The position numbers and the translations under genes were made by a program. From NCBI RefSeq assembly GCF_013618475.1, contig NZ_JABJVN010000012.1, positions 43,817-107,816 on the forward strand: a stretch of DNA of 64,000 bases, given 5' to 3'. Positions 27,289 through 35,676 of the stretch are shown one piece after another. The notes below the pieces were generated by a model that was not told the DNA's origin, did no database searches, and saw only the letters and a list, made by a program, of their open reading frames with translations. How positions within the stretch are numbered: the first letter of the stretch is position 1; the number at the start of each line of letters is the position of its first letter. Origin of the DNA: Saccharibacillus deserti (GTDB lineage Bacteria > Bacillota > Bacilli > Paenibacillales > Paenibacillaceae).

Positions 27289-28437
27289 TCAGACGGTTTC
27301 TTCCGGCTTCTGGCGGCTCTTGGCCATCTGCTGCCAGACGGTACCGGCCGCCTCTTCGCCGGAATCGATCCGCTCCAGCGCCATCCGCGCCTGCAGGCCT
27401 ACTTCGAATTCGGGATCGTTCGAAGCTTGTTCGAGCGCTTCGCGAGCCTCGGCGGTGCCGACTTCGTACAGGAAGCGGGCCGCGCGCCAGCGGACGATCT
27501 TGCTGGTGTCGGTCAGCGATTCCAGCATGACCTGCGTTGCCGCGGGGTCGCCGATATCCGACAGCGTATCGCCTGCCGTACGGCGAACCGCCGGGGAAGA
27601 GTCTTTCATCGCTTTGAAAAGCAGCTGCATCGCTTCCGGCGTCTTCAGATCGCCCAAGTAGACAACGGCAAGCCGTCGGGTCTGCATCTTCTCGTCGCCG
27701 AGCGCGCGTTCGATCAGCGGCAGTGTCTCTTCGCTGGCCTCCATCGCTTCAAGCGCGGAGTAGCGGCGGCGCCAGTCTGCGCTTTGCAGGCCTTCTTCGA
27801 TTTCGGCCTGCGACCATTCGCGGCGCTGCTCGACAAACTCCTCGGCTTTTGCGCCATGGGCGATCGCCTGCTTGATGACGCGTTCCAGACGCTCCTGCGG
27901 AAACGCCGCTTCGAGCTCCTGCTCGACTTCACGCGCGATATCCGGCAGATCGCCGTAGCGGACGCCGTAATCGGTAAGCTTGCGTTCCTTGATCATCGTG
28001 GCGCTCGCTACTTCCGTGACCGCATCGACAAAGCGCTGCGACAAGCCGATCCGTTCTTCCGTCAGGCCGGATTTGACCCGGATCTGCATCGGAATACCGC
28101 GGAAAAACTGGACGAAAACCTGGGCTTCGCCGAAATGGCCCGCCGCGTCTTCGATATCCGAATCGACCGGTTGATCCGAACGGCTGCCGAACACTTCCTG
28201 TACACTGGACAGAATAGCGGGCCAGTCCGCGCCGGGTTTGCGGTCGATCGCCATAAAGTCCGCCGTGTGGAATACGCTTTTGACCCCTTCGATATGCAGC
28301 AGGCGCGCAATGATCGGCGGAGCGGAGCGTTCGTTATCCAGCGTATATGTTTTGCGAATTCCCGCTTCCAGCGTCTCGTTCAGATGAAGTTTCATCGTAT
28401 TCGGGCTGGGCGTGGGTTCGATCAATTTGATTTCCAT
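27289..28437 (-). CDS. cvfC: Conserved virulence factor C family protein (HEAT repeats)
   Basis: A 382-residue cytoplasmic protein. The N-terminal roughly 90 residues (TPSPNTMKLHLNETL, then IEGVKSVFHTADFMAIDRKP) form the NifU-N-like scaffold domain. The C-terminal half holds HEAT-type helical repeats (VVYLGDLKTPEAMQLLFKAM, AVRRTAGDTLSDIGD, IVRWRAARFLYEVG). This arrangement is that of CvfC, reported to affect virulence gene expression in Staphylococcus; its biochemical role is unknown. GGAGG lies 11 nt before the ATG. A long hairpin GGACCGGC/GCCGGTCC at 27233-27277 follows the gene but lacks a T-run. Confidence 0.85.
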   Translation of the reverse strand: MEIKLIEPTPSPNTMKLHLNETLEAGIRKTYTLDNERSAPPIIARLLHIEGVKSVFHTADFMAIDRKPGADWPAILSSVQEVFGSRSDQPVDSDIEDAAGHFGEAQVFVQFFRGIPMQIRVKSGLTEERIGLSQRFVDAVTEVASATMIKERKLTDYGVRYGDLPDIAREVEQELEAAFPQERLERVIKQAIAHGAKAEEFVEQRREWSQAEIEEGLQSADWRRRYSALEAMEASEETLPLIERALGDEKMQTRRLAVVYLGDLKTPEAMQLLFKAMKDSSPAVRRTAGDTLSDIGDPAATQVMLESLTDTSKIVRWRAARFLYEVGTAEAREALEQASNDPEFEVGLQARMALERIDSGEEAAGTVWQQMAKSRQKPEETV

Positions 28438-28596
28438 AGGTGATCAGACCTCCTTCATTCCTTATTTTACACGCCGCCATAATAATTGTCACAACCCGCG
28501 GGCCGTCAAATTGCAAAAATATTAAGCTTTCTTAGTCGATATAAGCAGAGAGAGGGTAATGAGAGAGTGAGGCAGTCTAGCGAAGGAGGAACGGAT

Positions 28597-29697
28597 ATGC
28601 CCAAGGTGAAGTACCTTAACGCAAACAATACCCCGATGGGGAAAACGCTCAAGGAACATCGCGACCGCCATCTGCACCGCAGACGCAAAAAACGCGATTA
28701 TTCGTATATCATCCCGAGTCAGCCGGCCAAACTGGATTATTTGACGGACAACCGCGACGACGTAACGATTACCTGGGTGGGACATTCCACATTTTTGATT
28801 CAGTATGCGGGCTTGAACATTTTGACCGATCCGATCTGGGCCAAGCGAATGGGAATCGGCAAGCGGCTTACGGAACCGGGAATTCCGATCGAGAAAGTGC
28901 CGCCTATCGATTTGATTCTGATTTCGCATTCCCATTACGATCATATGCATATCGCTTCGATCCGCAAACTGCAGAGTCCCAAGACGCAGATCGTCGTACC
29001 GGTCGGTTTGAAAAAGAAACTGGCGCGTAAACAGGTCGGACGCTGCATCGAATTGGCCTGGTGGGAAGAATTGGTGTTCGAAGGCGTTCGAATCACGTTT
29101 GTACCGACCCAGCACTGGACCCGTCGGACGCTGTTCGATGCGAATACGTCGCACTGGGGAGGATTTGTGCTGGAACCTGCGGAAGCCGTCAAGGTGACGC
29201 CGGGGACCGTCGTAGGTTCGGAACAAAAGTCCTACGCCCGCCATGCCGACCCGTCGTCGATGGATTCCGCGGACAAAGCCAAATGCGGACGCTGGAGCGA
29301 GACGTTGAACGCCAACGTCTCCGCTGAAGGCAATCCTCTTCCGCCGACCGTTTATTTCGCGGGAGACAGCGGCTATTTTGCGGGTTTTCGCGAGATTGGA
29401 GACCGGTTCCGCGTGCACATTACGCTGATGCCGATCGGCGCTTATGAACCGGAATGGTTTATGGGGCCGCAGCATATGAATCCCGAGCAGGCGCTGCAGG
29501 CTTTCCGGGACGTAGGAGCCGAGATCATGATCCCGATGCACTTCGGCACGTTCAAACTGTCCGACGACACCGCCGAGGAAGCTTTGGCGCGTCTGGAAGC
29601 CGAACGGAAAAGGACCGGCACCTCGCAGGACTGCATCAAGCTGATGGCGCACGGCGAGACCATGATCGTACACGCGCAGCAGAAGATGATCGAATAG
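28597..29697 (+). CDS. MBL-fold metallo-hydrolase (NAPE-PLD/UlaG-like)
   Basis: A 366-residue metallo-beta-lactamase-fold protein. A basic N-terminal stretch (HRDRHLHRRRKKRDY) precedes TWVGHSTFLIQYAGLNILTDP, the metal motif SHSHYDHMH, PTQHWTRR, YFAGDSGYF and MPMHFGTF. This is the pattern of the N-acylphosphatidylethanolamine phospholipase D-like branch. The ATG at 28597 has GAAGGAGG upstream and is preferred over farther in-frame starts. The substrate is unknown; a phosphodiester or lactone is plausible. It is divergent from cvfC. Confidence 0.85.
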   Translation: MPKVKYLNANNTPMGKTLKEHRDRHLHRRRKKRDYSYIIPSQPAKLDYLTDNRDDVTITWVGHSTFLIQYAGLNILTDPIWAKRMGIGKRLTEPGIPIEKVPPIDLILISHSHYDHMHIASIRKLQSPKTQIVVPVGLKKKLARKQVGRCIELAWWEELVFEGVRITFVPTQHWTRRTLFDANTSHWGGFVLEPAEAVKVTPGTVVGSEQKSYARHADPSSMDSADKAKCGRWSETLNANVSAEGNPLPPTVYFAGDSGYFAGFREIGDRFRVHITLMPIGAYEPEWFMGPQHMNPEQALQAFRDVGAEIMIPMHFGTFKLSDDTAEEALARLEAERKRTGTSQDCIKLMAHGETMIVHAQQKMIE

Positions 29698-29704
29698 CAG
29701 GCAG

Positions 29705-29733
29705 GCCGCTTCGGTCCAACCGGAGCGGCTTTG
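29705..29733 (+). terminator. Probable terminator after MBL-fold gene
   Basis: GCCGCTTCGGT-ccaa-ACCGGAGCGGC, 11-bp stem with one G-U, short T-run. Confidence 0.7.
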
Positions 29734-29887
29734 ATTCGTTTTCTGCGATTGATGAAATTTTACGGAAAAGAGTCGCATAATGTCTTACGCAGCGTCGTTT
29801 TATGCTATAATAAGCTTTTGAAAAGTACACTAGACTTTCAGGGTCGCCGCATGAAATAAGCGTTTAACGAAAAGTTTATAATAAAGG

Positions 29888-31525
29888 ATGGGAATGCACA
29901 TGATCAGTACAAGCGGCATTACGCTTCGCTACGGCAAGCGGCCACTTTTTGAAGACGTCAACATTCAATTCAATCCGGGCAACTGTTACGGCCTGATCGG
30001 CGCCAACGGCGCCGGCAAATCGACGTTCCTGAAGATCCTCTCCGGAGAGATCGAAGCGAACCAGGGCGAAGTCTCCATCACGCCGGGCGAACGCCTGGCC
30101 GTGCTGAAACAGAACCATTTCGAATACGACGAGTATCCGGTGCTGGAAACGGTCATCATGGGACACAGCCGTCTGTATTCGATCATGAAAGAAAAAGACG
30201 AACTGTACGCCAAAAGCGACTTCTCCGAAGCGGACGGCATTCGTGCCGGCGAACTGGAAGGCGATTTTGCCGAGCTGAACGGCTGGGATGCCGAATCCGA
30301 CGCGGCCGCGCTTCTGATCGGCCTGGGCATTTCGCGTGACCTGCACGAGAAAAAGATGGACGAGCTGAGCGGCAACGAGAAAGTCCGCGTCCTGCTGGCC
30401 CAAGCCCTGTTCGGCAGTCCTCAGATCCTGCTGCTGGATGAGCCTACCAACCACTTGGACATCGAATCGATCAACTGGCTGGAGAACTTCCTGATGAGCT
30501 ACGAAGGCACCGTCATCGTCGTCTCTCACGACCGGCACTTCCTGAACAAAGTCTGCACGCATATCGCGGATATCGACTTCGGCAAGATCCAGCTTTACGT
30601 CGGCAACTACGATTTCTGGTATGAGTCGAGCCAGTTGGCTCTGCGCCTCGTACGCGACCAGAACAAGAAAAAAGAAGAAAAAATTAAAGAACTTCAAGCG
30701 TTCGTACAGCGCTTCTCGGCGAATGCCTCGAAATCCAAACAGGCCACTTCGCGGAAGAAACAGCTGGAGAAAATTTCGCTGGACGATATTCGTCCTTCCA
30801 ACCGCAAATACCCGTTTATCAATTTCAAGCCGGAACGCGAAGCGGGCAAGCAGCTGCTGACGGTTGAGAATTTGAGCAAGTCCATCGAAGGCGAGAAAGT
30901 GCTCGATAACTTCAACTTGGTCGTCAACAAAGGCGACAAGATCGCTTTCGTCGGCCCTTACGGTCTGCCGAAGTCGACTTTGTTCGATATCGTGATGGGC
31001 GAAACGGAAGCGGATGGCGGCGAATATACATGGGGCGTTACGACGACCCAGGCTTATTTCCCGAAAGACAACTCCGCGTTCTTCGAAGGGGTCGATCTGA
31101 ATCTCGTCGAATGGCTGCGCCAGTACTCCAATGAGCAGGATGAGACTTTCCTGCGCGGATTCCTCGGCCGTATGCTGTTTGCGGGCGAAGAAGGCCTCAA
31201 GAAAGCCAGCGTCCTGTCCGGGGGAGAGAAAGTTCGCTGCATGCTCGCGAAGATGATGCTCAACGGCGCCAACGCGCTGATCATGGACGAGCCGACCAAC
31301 CACTTGGATCTGGAATCCATCACGGCGCTCAACAACGGCCTGATCGACTTCGACGGCACGCTGCTGTTCGTTTCCCATGACCATCAGTTTATCCAGACGA
31401 TCGCCAACCGGATCGTAGAGATCACGCCAAACGGCGTAATCGATCGCGCTATGACCTATGACGAATATCTCGAGAACGATGAAGTGAAAGAACTGCGCAA
31501 CCGCATGTACACCGTCCAGGTCTAA
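29888..31525 (+). CDS. ykpA: ABC-F ATP-binding protein, YkpA type
   Basis: A 545-residue soluble protein with two ABC ATPase domains and no membrane segment. NBD1 has Walker A GANGAGKST, a signature-like LSGNEKVRVLLA and Walker B LLLDEPTNHLD. The linker region (KKKEEKIKELQ, then SANASKSKQATSRKK) is followed by NBD2 with LSGGEKVRCMLAK and IMDEPTNHLD. NBD2 Walker A is degenerate (GPYGLPKST), as it also is in B. subtilis YkpA from memory (GRNELAVTT), so this is family-wide. ABC-F proteins act on the ribosome; YkpA itself is poorly characterised. Confidence 0.92.
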   Translation: MGMHMISTSGITLRYGKRPLFEDVNIQFNPGNCYGLIGANGAGKSTFLKILSGEIEANQGEVSITPGERLAVLKQNHFEYDEYPVLETVIMGHSRLYSIMKEKDELYAKSDFSEADGIRAGELEGDFAELNGWDAESDAAALLIGLGISRDLHEKKMDELSGNEKVRVLLAQALFGSPQILLLDEPTNHLDIESINWLENFLMSYEGTVIVVSHDRHFLNKVCTHIADIDFGKIQLYVGNYDFWYESSQLALRLVRDQNKKKEEKIKELQAFVQRFSANASKSKQATSRKKQLEKISLDDIRPSNRKYPFINFKPEREAGKQLLTVENLSKSIEGEKVLDNFNLVVNKGDKIAFVGPYGLPKSTLFDIVMGETEADGGEYTWGVTTTQAYFPKDNSAFFEGVDLNLVEWLRQYSNEQDETFLRGFLGRMLFAGEEGLKKASVLSGGEKVRCMLAKMMLNGANALIMDEPTNHLDLESITALNNGLIDFDGTLLFVSHDHQFIQTIANRIVEITPNGVIDRAMTYDEYLENDEVKELRNRMYTVQV

Positions 31526-31594
31526 GACCTGGACGGGAATACGGTTCAAGCCGCTTCCGCACGGACGACAGTCTGCCGCGGAAGCGGCTTTTTT
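31512..31594 (+). terminator. Hairpin with stop codon in its loop, then terminator of ykpA
   Basis: CCGTCCAGGTC / GACCTGGACGG (31512-31536) form an 11-bp stem whose only loop is the TAA stop codon of ykpA. A classical terminator follows at 31548-31594: AAGCCGCTTCCGC...GCGGAAGCGGC then TTTTTT. Confidence 0.85.
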
Positions 31595-31622
31595 GCGGCT
31601 AATATCGCATAGGAAGAGCATG

Positions 31623-31664
31623 AAAAAGCCCCTTTTCCGGTTTGATCCGGGAAAGGGGCTTTTT
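31623..31664. terminator. Bidirectional terminator
   Basis: AAAAAGCCCCTTTTCC...GGGAAAGGGGCTTTTT, near-perfect; it ends the minus-strand gene at 31690-31872 and backs up the ykpA terminator. Confidence 0.9.
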
Positions 31665-31689
31665 CTGCTGCGCAGCCGGACAGATCGAT

Positions 31690-31872
31690 TTACGATCCTC
31701 CGGTACGGCGGCGCTGGTTATTTGCTTTTTTGTTGTTTTGGGTCGTCAGCTTTTTGGTGTCGTTCCCGTGAAAACCGTTTTTGTTCGAGCCGGTTTGCTG
31801 TTTCTTCTGCTCCAGCTTGCTGCGGATCGCTTCGGCCAGGTCGACTTTGCGGGGTCCTTTTTCTTCGGTCAT
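31690..31872 (-). CDS. Small basic conserved protein
   Basis: A 60-residue, highly hydrophilic protein rich in Lys, Asn and Gln (EEKGPRKVDLAEAIRSKLEQ at the N-terminus, RRRTGGS at the C-terminus). GAGGAGG with 8-nt spacing precedes the ATG and a terminator follows, so it looks like a real single-gene unit. Similar short proteins are, from memory, common in Paenibacillaceae with no assigned role. No motif identifies a function. Confidence 0.65.
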   Translation of the reverse strand: MTEEKGPRKVDLAEAIRSKLEQKKQQTGSNKNGFHGNDTKKLTTQNNKKANNQRRRTGGS

Positions 31873-32027
31873 ACGAAATTCCTCCTCGCTGCGCAGGGCA
31901 ACGTCTTTGACGGACGGATGTGGGCTGCGGATTTCTTCTTTATCTTATCCGCTTTCAAGCGTCGGAACAAGCGGCAAATTTCCGGGAATCCCGAAGGGCT
32001 GCGAAGCCGCGCGCAAGTCCGGGAACG

Positions 32028-32057
32028 AAAAAAGCACCGGCGGCTGCCGGTGCTTTT
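32028..32057. terminator. Terminator after the secreted SH3-like protein gene
   Basis: AAAAAGCACCGGC-ggct-GCCGGTGCTTTT; minus-strand T-run present, usable in both directions. The 31873-32027 stretch between it and the small gene holds no gene. Confidence 0.9.
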
Positions 32058-32083
32058 GACTGATCGGGAGAAGAACGAATCGA

Positions 32084-32914
32084 CTATTCGATTACGATCC
32101 AAGCCAGACCCATCCAAGTGTAGATTTCAACCCATTGGCCGCTGGCCGGATCAGTCGTACCGTTGCCCGTTGTATCGAGCTTTTGGGGTCCGAGGTAGCC
32201 GATCATTGTGCCGCCCGGGGATTTGTAGAACGGTGTCATCGTAGTCAGATCGATCGTCGGAGTCGGAGTATCCGAATACTTCGACGGATCGTTTGTTGGA
32301 ACGAGCGGTGCATTCGGATCTACCGGCACTTCAGTTCCAGGCGTAGCAGGAGTTGTTGGAGTTCCCGGTACTGTAGGAACAACGACTGTAGTGAAGTTGG
32401 AAGAAACTCCGCTTCTTACTCCCTGAAGCAGGTTGCTGAAACGCTCCATATCGGAAGCGTTCGAGAATGGGTTAGCCGTAACCGATTCCAGAACGTAAAC
32501 TACGTTTCCAGTTGTGTTCAGTACTTTTCCAAGTACGTCTTTGTTGGAGATTGCATCCCAAGCCGTGCGGTCATAACCACGGATCGATGCGAATTTAACC
32601 GGTTCAACCGAACCATTTGGTGCTGCCATTTCCGGGGTGTATGTAAAGTTAACGAGATAGACGCCGCTTTCCCCTTTGGCTTTCAGTTGGTCCGCAGTGA
32701 ATTCAGTGTGTTTCACGCGAGCATCCCAGTAAGAAGGAATCGGGAAGCTGAACCCGTTTTGGTTGCCGACAAAGTTAGCTGTTGCACTTGTAGTCGTGGT
32801 GGGTACGTAAGTTGCGTTCGTAACCGAACCTGTTGTAGTTTCAGCTGCGGAAACTGCAGTCGCCATAGACGCCATCAGCAATGCCGAAGCTGTAAGAGTT
32901 ACTAATTTTTTCAT
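32084..32914 (-). CDS. Secreted protein with C-terminal SH3-like segment
   Basis: A 276-residue protein with a clear signal peptide (MKKLVTLTASALLMASMATAVSA by composition; cleavage near VSAA). A Thr-rich linker leads into a folded N-terminal domain (NGFSFPIPSYWDARVKHTEF). A Pro/Thr-rich hinge follows at about residues 180-215, then a short C-terminal SH3-like module (PFYKSPGGTMIGYL, WVEIYTWMGLAWIVIE). AAGGAGG with 8-nt spacing precedes the ATG. Its codon use is visibly more AT-tolerant than its neighbours, suggesting either high expression or different ancestry. Function is unknown; a cell-wall or surface location is inferred. Confidence 0.72.
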   Translation of the reverse strand: MKKLVTLTASALLMASMATAVSAAETTTGSVTNATYVPTTTTSATANFVGNQNGFSFPIPSYWDARVKHTEFTADQLKAKGESGVYLVNFTYTPEMAAPNGSVEPVKFASIRGYDRTAWDAISNKDVLGKVLNTTGNVVYVLESVTANPFSNASDMERFSNLLQGVRSGVSSNFTTVVVPTVPGTPTTPATPGTEVPVDPNAPLVPTNDPSKYSDTPTPTIDLTTMTPFYKSPGGTMIGYLGPQKLDTTGNGTTDPASGQWVEIYTWMGLAWIVIE

Positions 32915-33162
32915 AAAATGAACCTCCTTGTGTTTTGGGAGCTTGTTTGCTCCATCCTGTTATAAGAATAAACTAGACCTTAGTCGGTTGAACCAACCTT
33001 CTTCAAAAAAAATAACGAAATAGTAACTTCTTTGGGTGAATCCTTGCAGTTTAGGCGAATGCTCGCAAAGTTGCTATAATGATAACGGAAGGTCGAAAGG
33101 GCTTTTTTGAAGTGGGAAAAGGGCCCTTAAAATAAAAATTAAAAAAAGAAAGGGGAAAATTG

Positions 33163-33187
33163 AAAAACCGCCCCGGAAGGGCGGTTT
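33163..33187 (-). terminator. Terminator of the DUF1328 gene
   Basis: AAACCGCCC-cggaa-GGGCGGTTT with five A on the left, giving a T-run on the minus strand. The 32915-33162 stretch otherwise shows no gene; it holds the promoter region of the secreted-protein gene. Confidence 0.8.
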
Positions 33188-33253
33188 CACGATTGCGTAA
33201 GGACTACTGAACGGTTTCGGCCTTACGCGGTTGCGGCAATCGATCGAATCGGG

Positions 33254-33421
33254 TTAACGCGTTGAGCGCCCCCGGCCGAAGAACAGCGAGATTACGAACA
33301 AAGCCAGGAAGACCCAGAACAGAACCTTGAAAATTGCCGCTGCCGCTTCGATGATTCCGACGAATCCGAAAATGCCCAGCACCACGGCGACTACCAACAG
33401 GATCAAAGACCATTTCATCAT
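33254..33421 (-). CDS. DUF1328-family small membrane protein
   Basis: A 55-residue protein made almost entirely of two hydrophobic helices: MMKWSLILLVVAVVLGIFGF, then VGIIEAAAAIFKVLFWVFLA, ending FFGRGRSTR. AAAGGAG with 8-nt spacing before the ATG and a terminator after the stop support it. The pattern matches the DUF1328/YtjA family, small inner-membrane proteins often found among envelope-stress genes. Role unknown. Confidence 0.82.
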   Translation of the reverse strand: MMKWSLILLVVAVVLGIFGFVGIIEAAAAIFKVLFWVFLALFVISLFFGRGRSTR

Positions 33422-33692
33422 GAGATTCACTCCTTTCTTTTATGTAAAATAGACAAGATGAGCTGCATCGGGGAAGCGTTATAAATAATAGAAGGAATCG
33501 GAAATCCGTCCGCTCCGCCGAAGCCGGCCAAGTACATTTGCCTGGCTTCGGGATATCGCGCAAAAGCGTAATAAAGGAAAGGGAATTTCGGGAGACCTGC
33601 AAGCTTCCTGCGTCTCGTAGACACAAATTAACCAAGCATTTTCACATTGAAACAAAGGCCGTCGAGGCAGGTCAGGGGCCGTTTTTGCTTTT

Positions 33693-33718
33693 GTTTCGGC
33701 GGAAAAACCTCAGGGTAA
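33693..33718 (+). promoter_or_regulatory. Sigma-B-type promoter upstream of the DUF948 gene
   Basis: GTTTCG-N14-GGGTAA, close to the B. subtilis sigma-B consensus GTTTAA-N12-15-GGGTAT. SigB is encoded in this window. About 70 bp upstream of the gene. Confidence 0.68.
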
Positions 33719-33785
33719 CTATGGAGTAACGCAGGAGAGAATTAGCGCGATTATCGAAAAAAATGGATGAGAAGAAAGCGAGGTT

Positions 33786-34316
33786 TTGGATTTGGAACTT
33801 TGGCAGTGGGCTTTACTTATTGTAGCTGTGGCGTTTGCGGTGCTGGTGATCTTCCTGATCAAGGTCCTGCAAGCGGGGACCAAGACGCTGGAGAATACGG
33901 CACAGACTCTGAAAGAAGTGCAGAAAACGATGGACGAGCTTACCTACGAGGTCAAGCAGGTCGTTCGGCATACCAACGATATCGCATTGGATGCGAATCA
34001 CAAGCTCAAACAGCTTGACCCGGTTATGGAATCGGTAAAAAACCTGGGGCAGCTTTTGAACGAAGTGACGCTGGTGAGCCAACAGTATTCGCACCGTATG
34101 ATCGAGAAAGCCAAGCATCACCGCGAAAACAAAGAAAAACAAAAGAGCGAGGGAGCAGCGCTGCTGCCGACATCGAACGACAGTGCGACGGTTCGGAGCT
34201 ACAAAGCCACCTACGGTTCCGACGGCCGGACGGCGGACGCATCCGGCGCCGGTGTCCAGAAAATCGTGAAATGGGTCGATACGGGCGTATCGTTCTGGCA
34301 GAAAATCCGCCGATAA
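33786..34316 (+). CDS. DUF948-type general stress protein
   Basis: A 176-residue protein with one N-terminal membrane helix (WALLIVAVAFAVLVIFLIKV) and a long helical, coiled-coil-prone segment (TKTLENTAQTLKEVQKTMDEL), then SVKNLGQLLNEVTLVSQQYS. This is the DUF948 layout seen in general-stress proteins near YtxH-type genes. The start is non-ATG: TTG at 33786 or, with better spacing to GCGAGG, TTG at 33792. The sigma-B-type promoter upstream agrees with a stress role. Confidence 0.75.
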   Translation: MDLELWQWALLIVAVAFAVLVIFLIKVLQAGTKTLENTAQTLKEVQKTMDELTYEVKQVVRHTNDIALDANHKLKQLDPVMESVKNLGQLLNEVTLVSQQYSHRMIEKAKHHRENKEKQKSEGAALLPTSNDSATVRSYKATYGSDGRTADASGAGVQKIVKWVDTGVSFWQKIRR

Positions 34317-34445
34317 ACACGGTTTCGGCTGCATAAGCCGAATTTGGACCGTCCGGTGCTGTCGATTCGAACGGCGGCATACAGCGTTTTGTCCATGACG
34401 GGCAAGATCTTCGAAGTTCCTGCAGCGCACGAAAGGATGAGAACG

Positions 34446-34985
34446 ATGTTTACAATCATGATGCTTCTTACCGGAGTGTTGTCTTCTCTTTCGACTCAGG
34501 ACCAGGCCCCTTCTTCCGTTTCGTCCGCAGCGGCGGTACCCGCGATTTATCAGTCGGTTCATTTGGCCAGTGCCCAGGATTCCGTGTCCGCTTCCCTGTA
34601 TCCCGCTTCATCGGGTTACGAAAGCCTTAACGGGCTTACTCTTCAGGATCGCATCGAGAAGGCGAACCGTCTGCACGGCGAGCCTTCCGAGCGTGTTCCT
34701 GCCTATATGGCCGGCGAAGAATACCGTTACGCAGCAGTCCATGTAGGGGTGTACGAAGAATGGATTTATTATGTGTCCGTTCCGGCAAGCGAAGGCAGTT
34801 TCACACTGAACGGGCATGTGCTTCCCATGGACGCCGCGGACATCCGCGAACGTCTGGGAGAACCCGATTTCAGCGCGGACGACGGATTTGGGTATGAGCA
34901 CGACGGTCAAGCCATCAAGGTCTTTGTCGATCCCGTCAGCGGTCTTGTACGCAGTATCGATCTGTTCGACACCTCTTCCGTTTAA
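34446..34985 (+). CDS. Hypothetical secreted protein
   Basis: A 179-residue protein with a short hydrophobic N-terminus (MFTIMMLLTGVLSSLS) that reads as a signal peptide or anchor. After a Ser/Ala-rich linker comes a domain with YESLNGLTLQDRIEKANRLHGEP, then IRERLGEPDFSADDGFGYEHDG and VFVDPVSGLVRSIDLF. The repeated Gly-Glu-Pro turns suggest a small SmpA/BamE-like alpha-beta fold, but I do not recognise a named family. GAAAGG 9 nt before the ATG at 34446 supports that start over 34437. Confidence 0.6.
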   Translation: MFTIMMLLTGVLSSLSTQDQAPSSVSSAAAVPAIYQSVHLASAQDSVSASLYPASSGYESLNGLTLQDRIEKANRLHGEPSERVPAYMAGEEYRYAAVHVGVYEEWIYYVSVPASEGSFTLNGHVLPMDAADIRERLGEPDFSADDGFGYEHDGQAIKVFVDPVSGLVRSIDLFDTSSV

Positions 34986-35020
34986 CGTCTTCAATAGGCA
35001 TTTTGCTGCTTGCAGCGTTT

Positions 35021-35069
35021 TTGAAACATTTTTTCGAGAAAATGTTTCAAACCGTTTAAAAGAGGGTAA
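35021..35069 (+). promoter_or_regulatory. 12-bp inverted repeat overlapping a sigma-B-type promoter
   Basis: TTGAAACATTTT / AAAATGTTTCAA (35021-35050, 6-nt loop) is a perfect dyad. Its right arm contains the -35 element of GTTTCA-N14-GGGTAA (35044-35069). It may be both the terminator of the preceding gene and an operator on the stress promoter of the next one. Confidence 0.68.
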
Positions 35070-35121
35070 AATATGGTTTGGGCTTAACTAACAAGCCTTT
35101 AGCAAAGGAGCGTATGCAGCA

Positions 35122-35469
35122 ATGGATGCCGCCGATGCCAAAGCTTATGCAAAAATTGTGGAGAACGGCGTTCAAGCCGTCGAAACGATCAGGGAACTCC
35201 GAACGACCGGTTATACGGGGAATCAGCTGTTTGTACTGGCTTACAATCTGCAGCATACCGATCATGTGGCCAAGGCGGCAGGGGCGCGGCCCGTTATGTC
35301 CGACACCGATCAACCCGTGATGGAAGGCATACAAATCCTGGCCTCCAACGCCCAAGAGCTTCGCGAGCGGATTGCCGGTATGGGATTTTCCGAACGGGAG
35401 TCAGCTTATTACGAAGAACAGCTTGAGCTTGGCAAAGTCCTGGTTATCGCTTTGACCCCGGAACTTTAA
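35122..35469 (+). CDS. YflT-like general stress protein (17M type)
   Basis: A 115-residue soluble protein of the heat-induced stress protein YflT / general stress protein 17M family. IRELRTTGYTGNQLFVLAYN near the N-terminus and GFSERESAYYEEQLELGKVLVIA at the C-terminus are typical. B. subtilis relatives belong to the sigma-B regulon, which agrees with the sigma-B-type promoter directly upstream. AAAGGAG lies 11 nt before the ATG. Function beyond stress induction is unknown. Confidence 0.85.
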   Translation: MDAADAKAYAKIVENGVQAVETIRELRTTGYTGNQLFVLAYNLQHTDHVAKAAGARPVMSDTDQPVMEGIQILASNAQELRERIAGMGFSERESAYYEEQLELGKVLVIALTPEL

Positions 35470-35519
35470 GGGGTATTCGACATTACAGTTTCTTCGCCGC
35501 CCGAGGGCGGATTCGAAGT

Positions 35520-35560
35520 ATAGATAAGGAATGGGACTCAGGTTCCCATTCCTTATCTAT
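35520..35560. repeat. Perfect 17-bp inverted repeat
   Basis: ATAGATAAGGAATGGGA and its exact complement flank a 7-nt loop. No T-run follows on either side (gtttatgg), so it is not a standard intrinsic terminator. It lies between the YflT-like gene and the rsbY-like gene. A weak sigma-B-type pair GTTAAA-N15-GGATAT at 35596-35622 lies just downstream. Confidence 0.8.
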
Positions 35561-35676
35561 GTTTATGGAATCTTTTACAAGAAGTAGTTAAAGAGGTTAA
35601 AGAAGGTTGCTGAGATGGATATTAACTAAAATAGCAGAGTTTTAATGCGGCAGCGCATAAACAGAGGGAGAGGATT

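Noticed and set aside
29888..31525. YkpA with a defective second ATPase site as a mutation
   Set aside because: The NBD2 Walker A is also degenerate in B. subtilis YkpA as I recall it, so this is a family trait, not damage.
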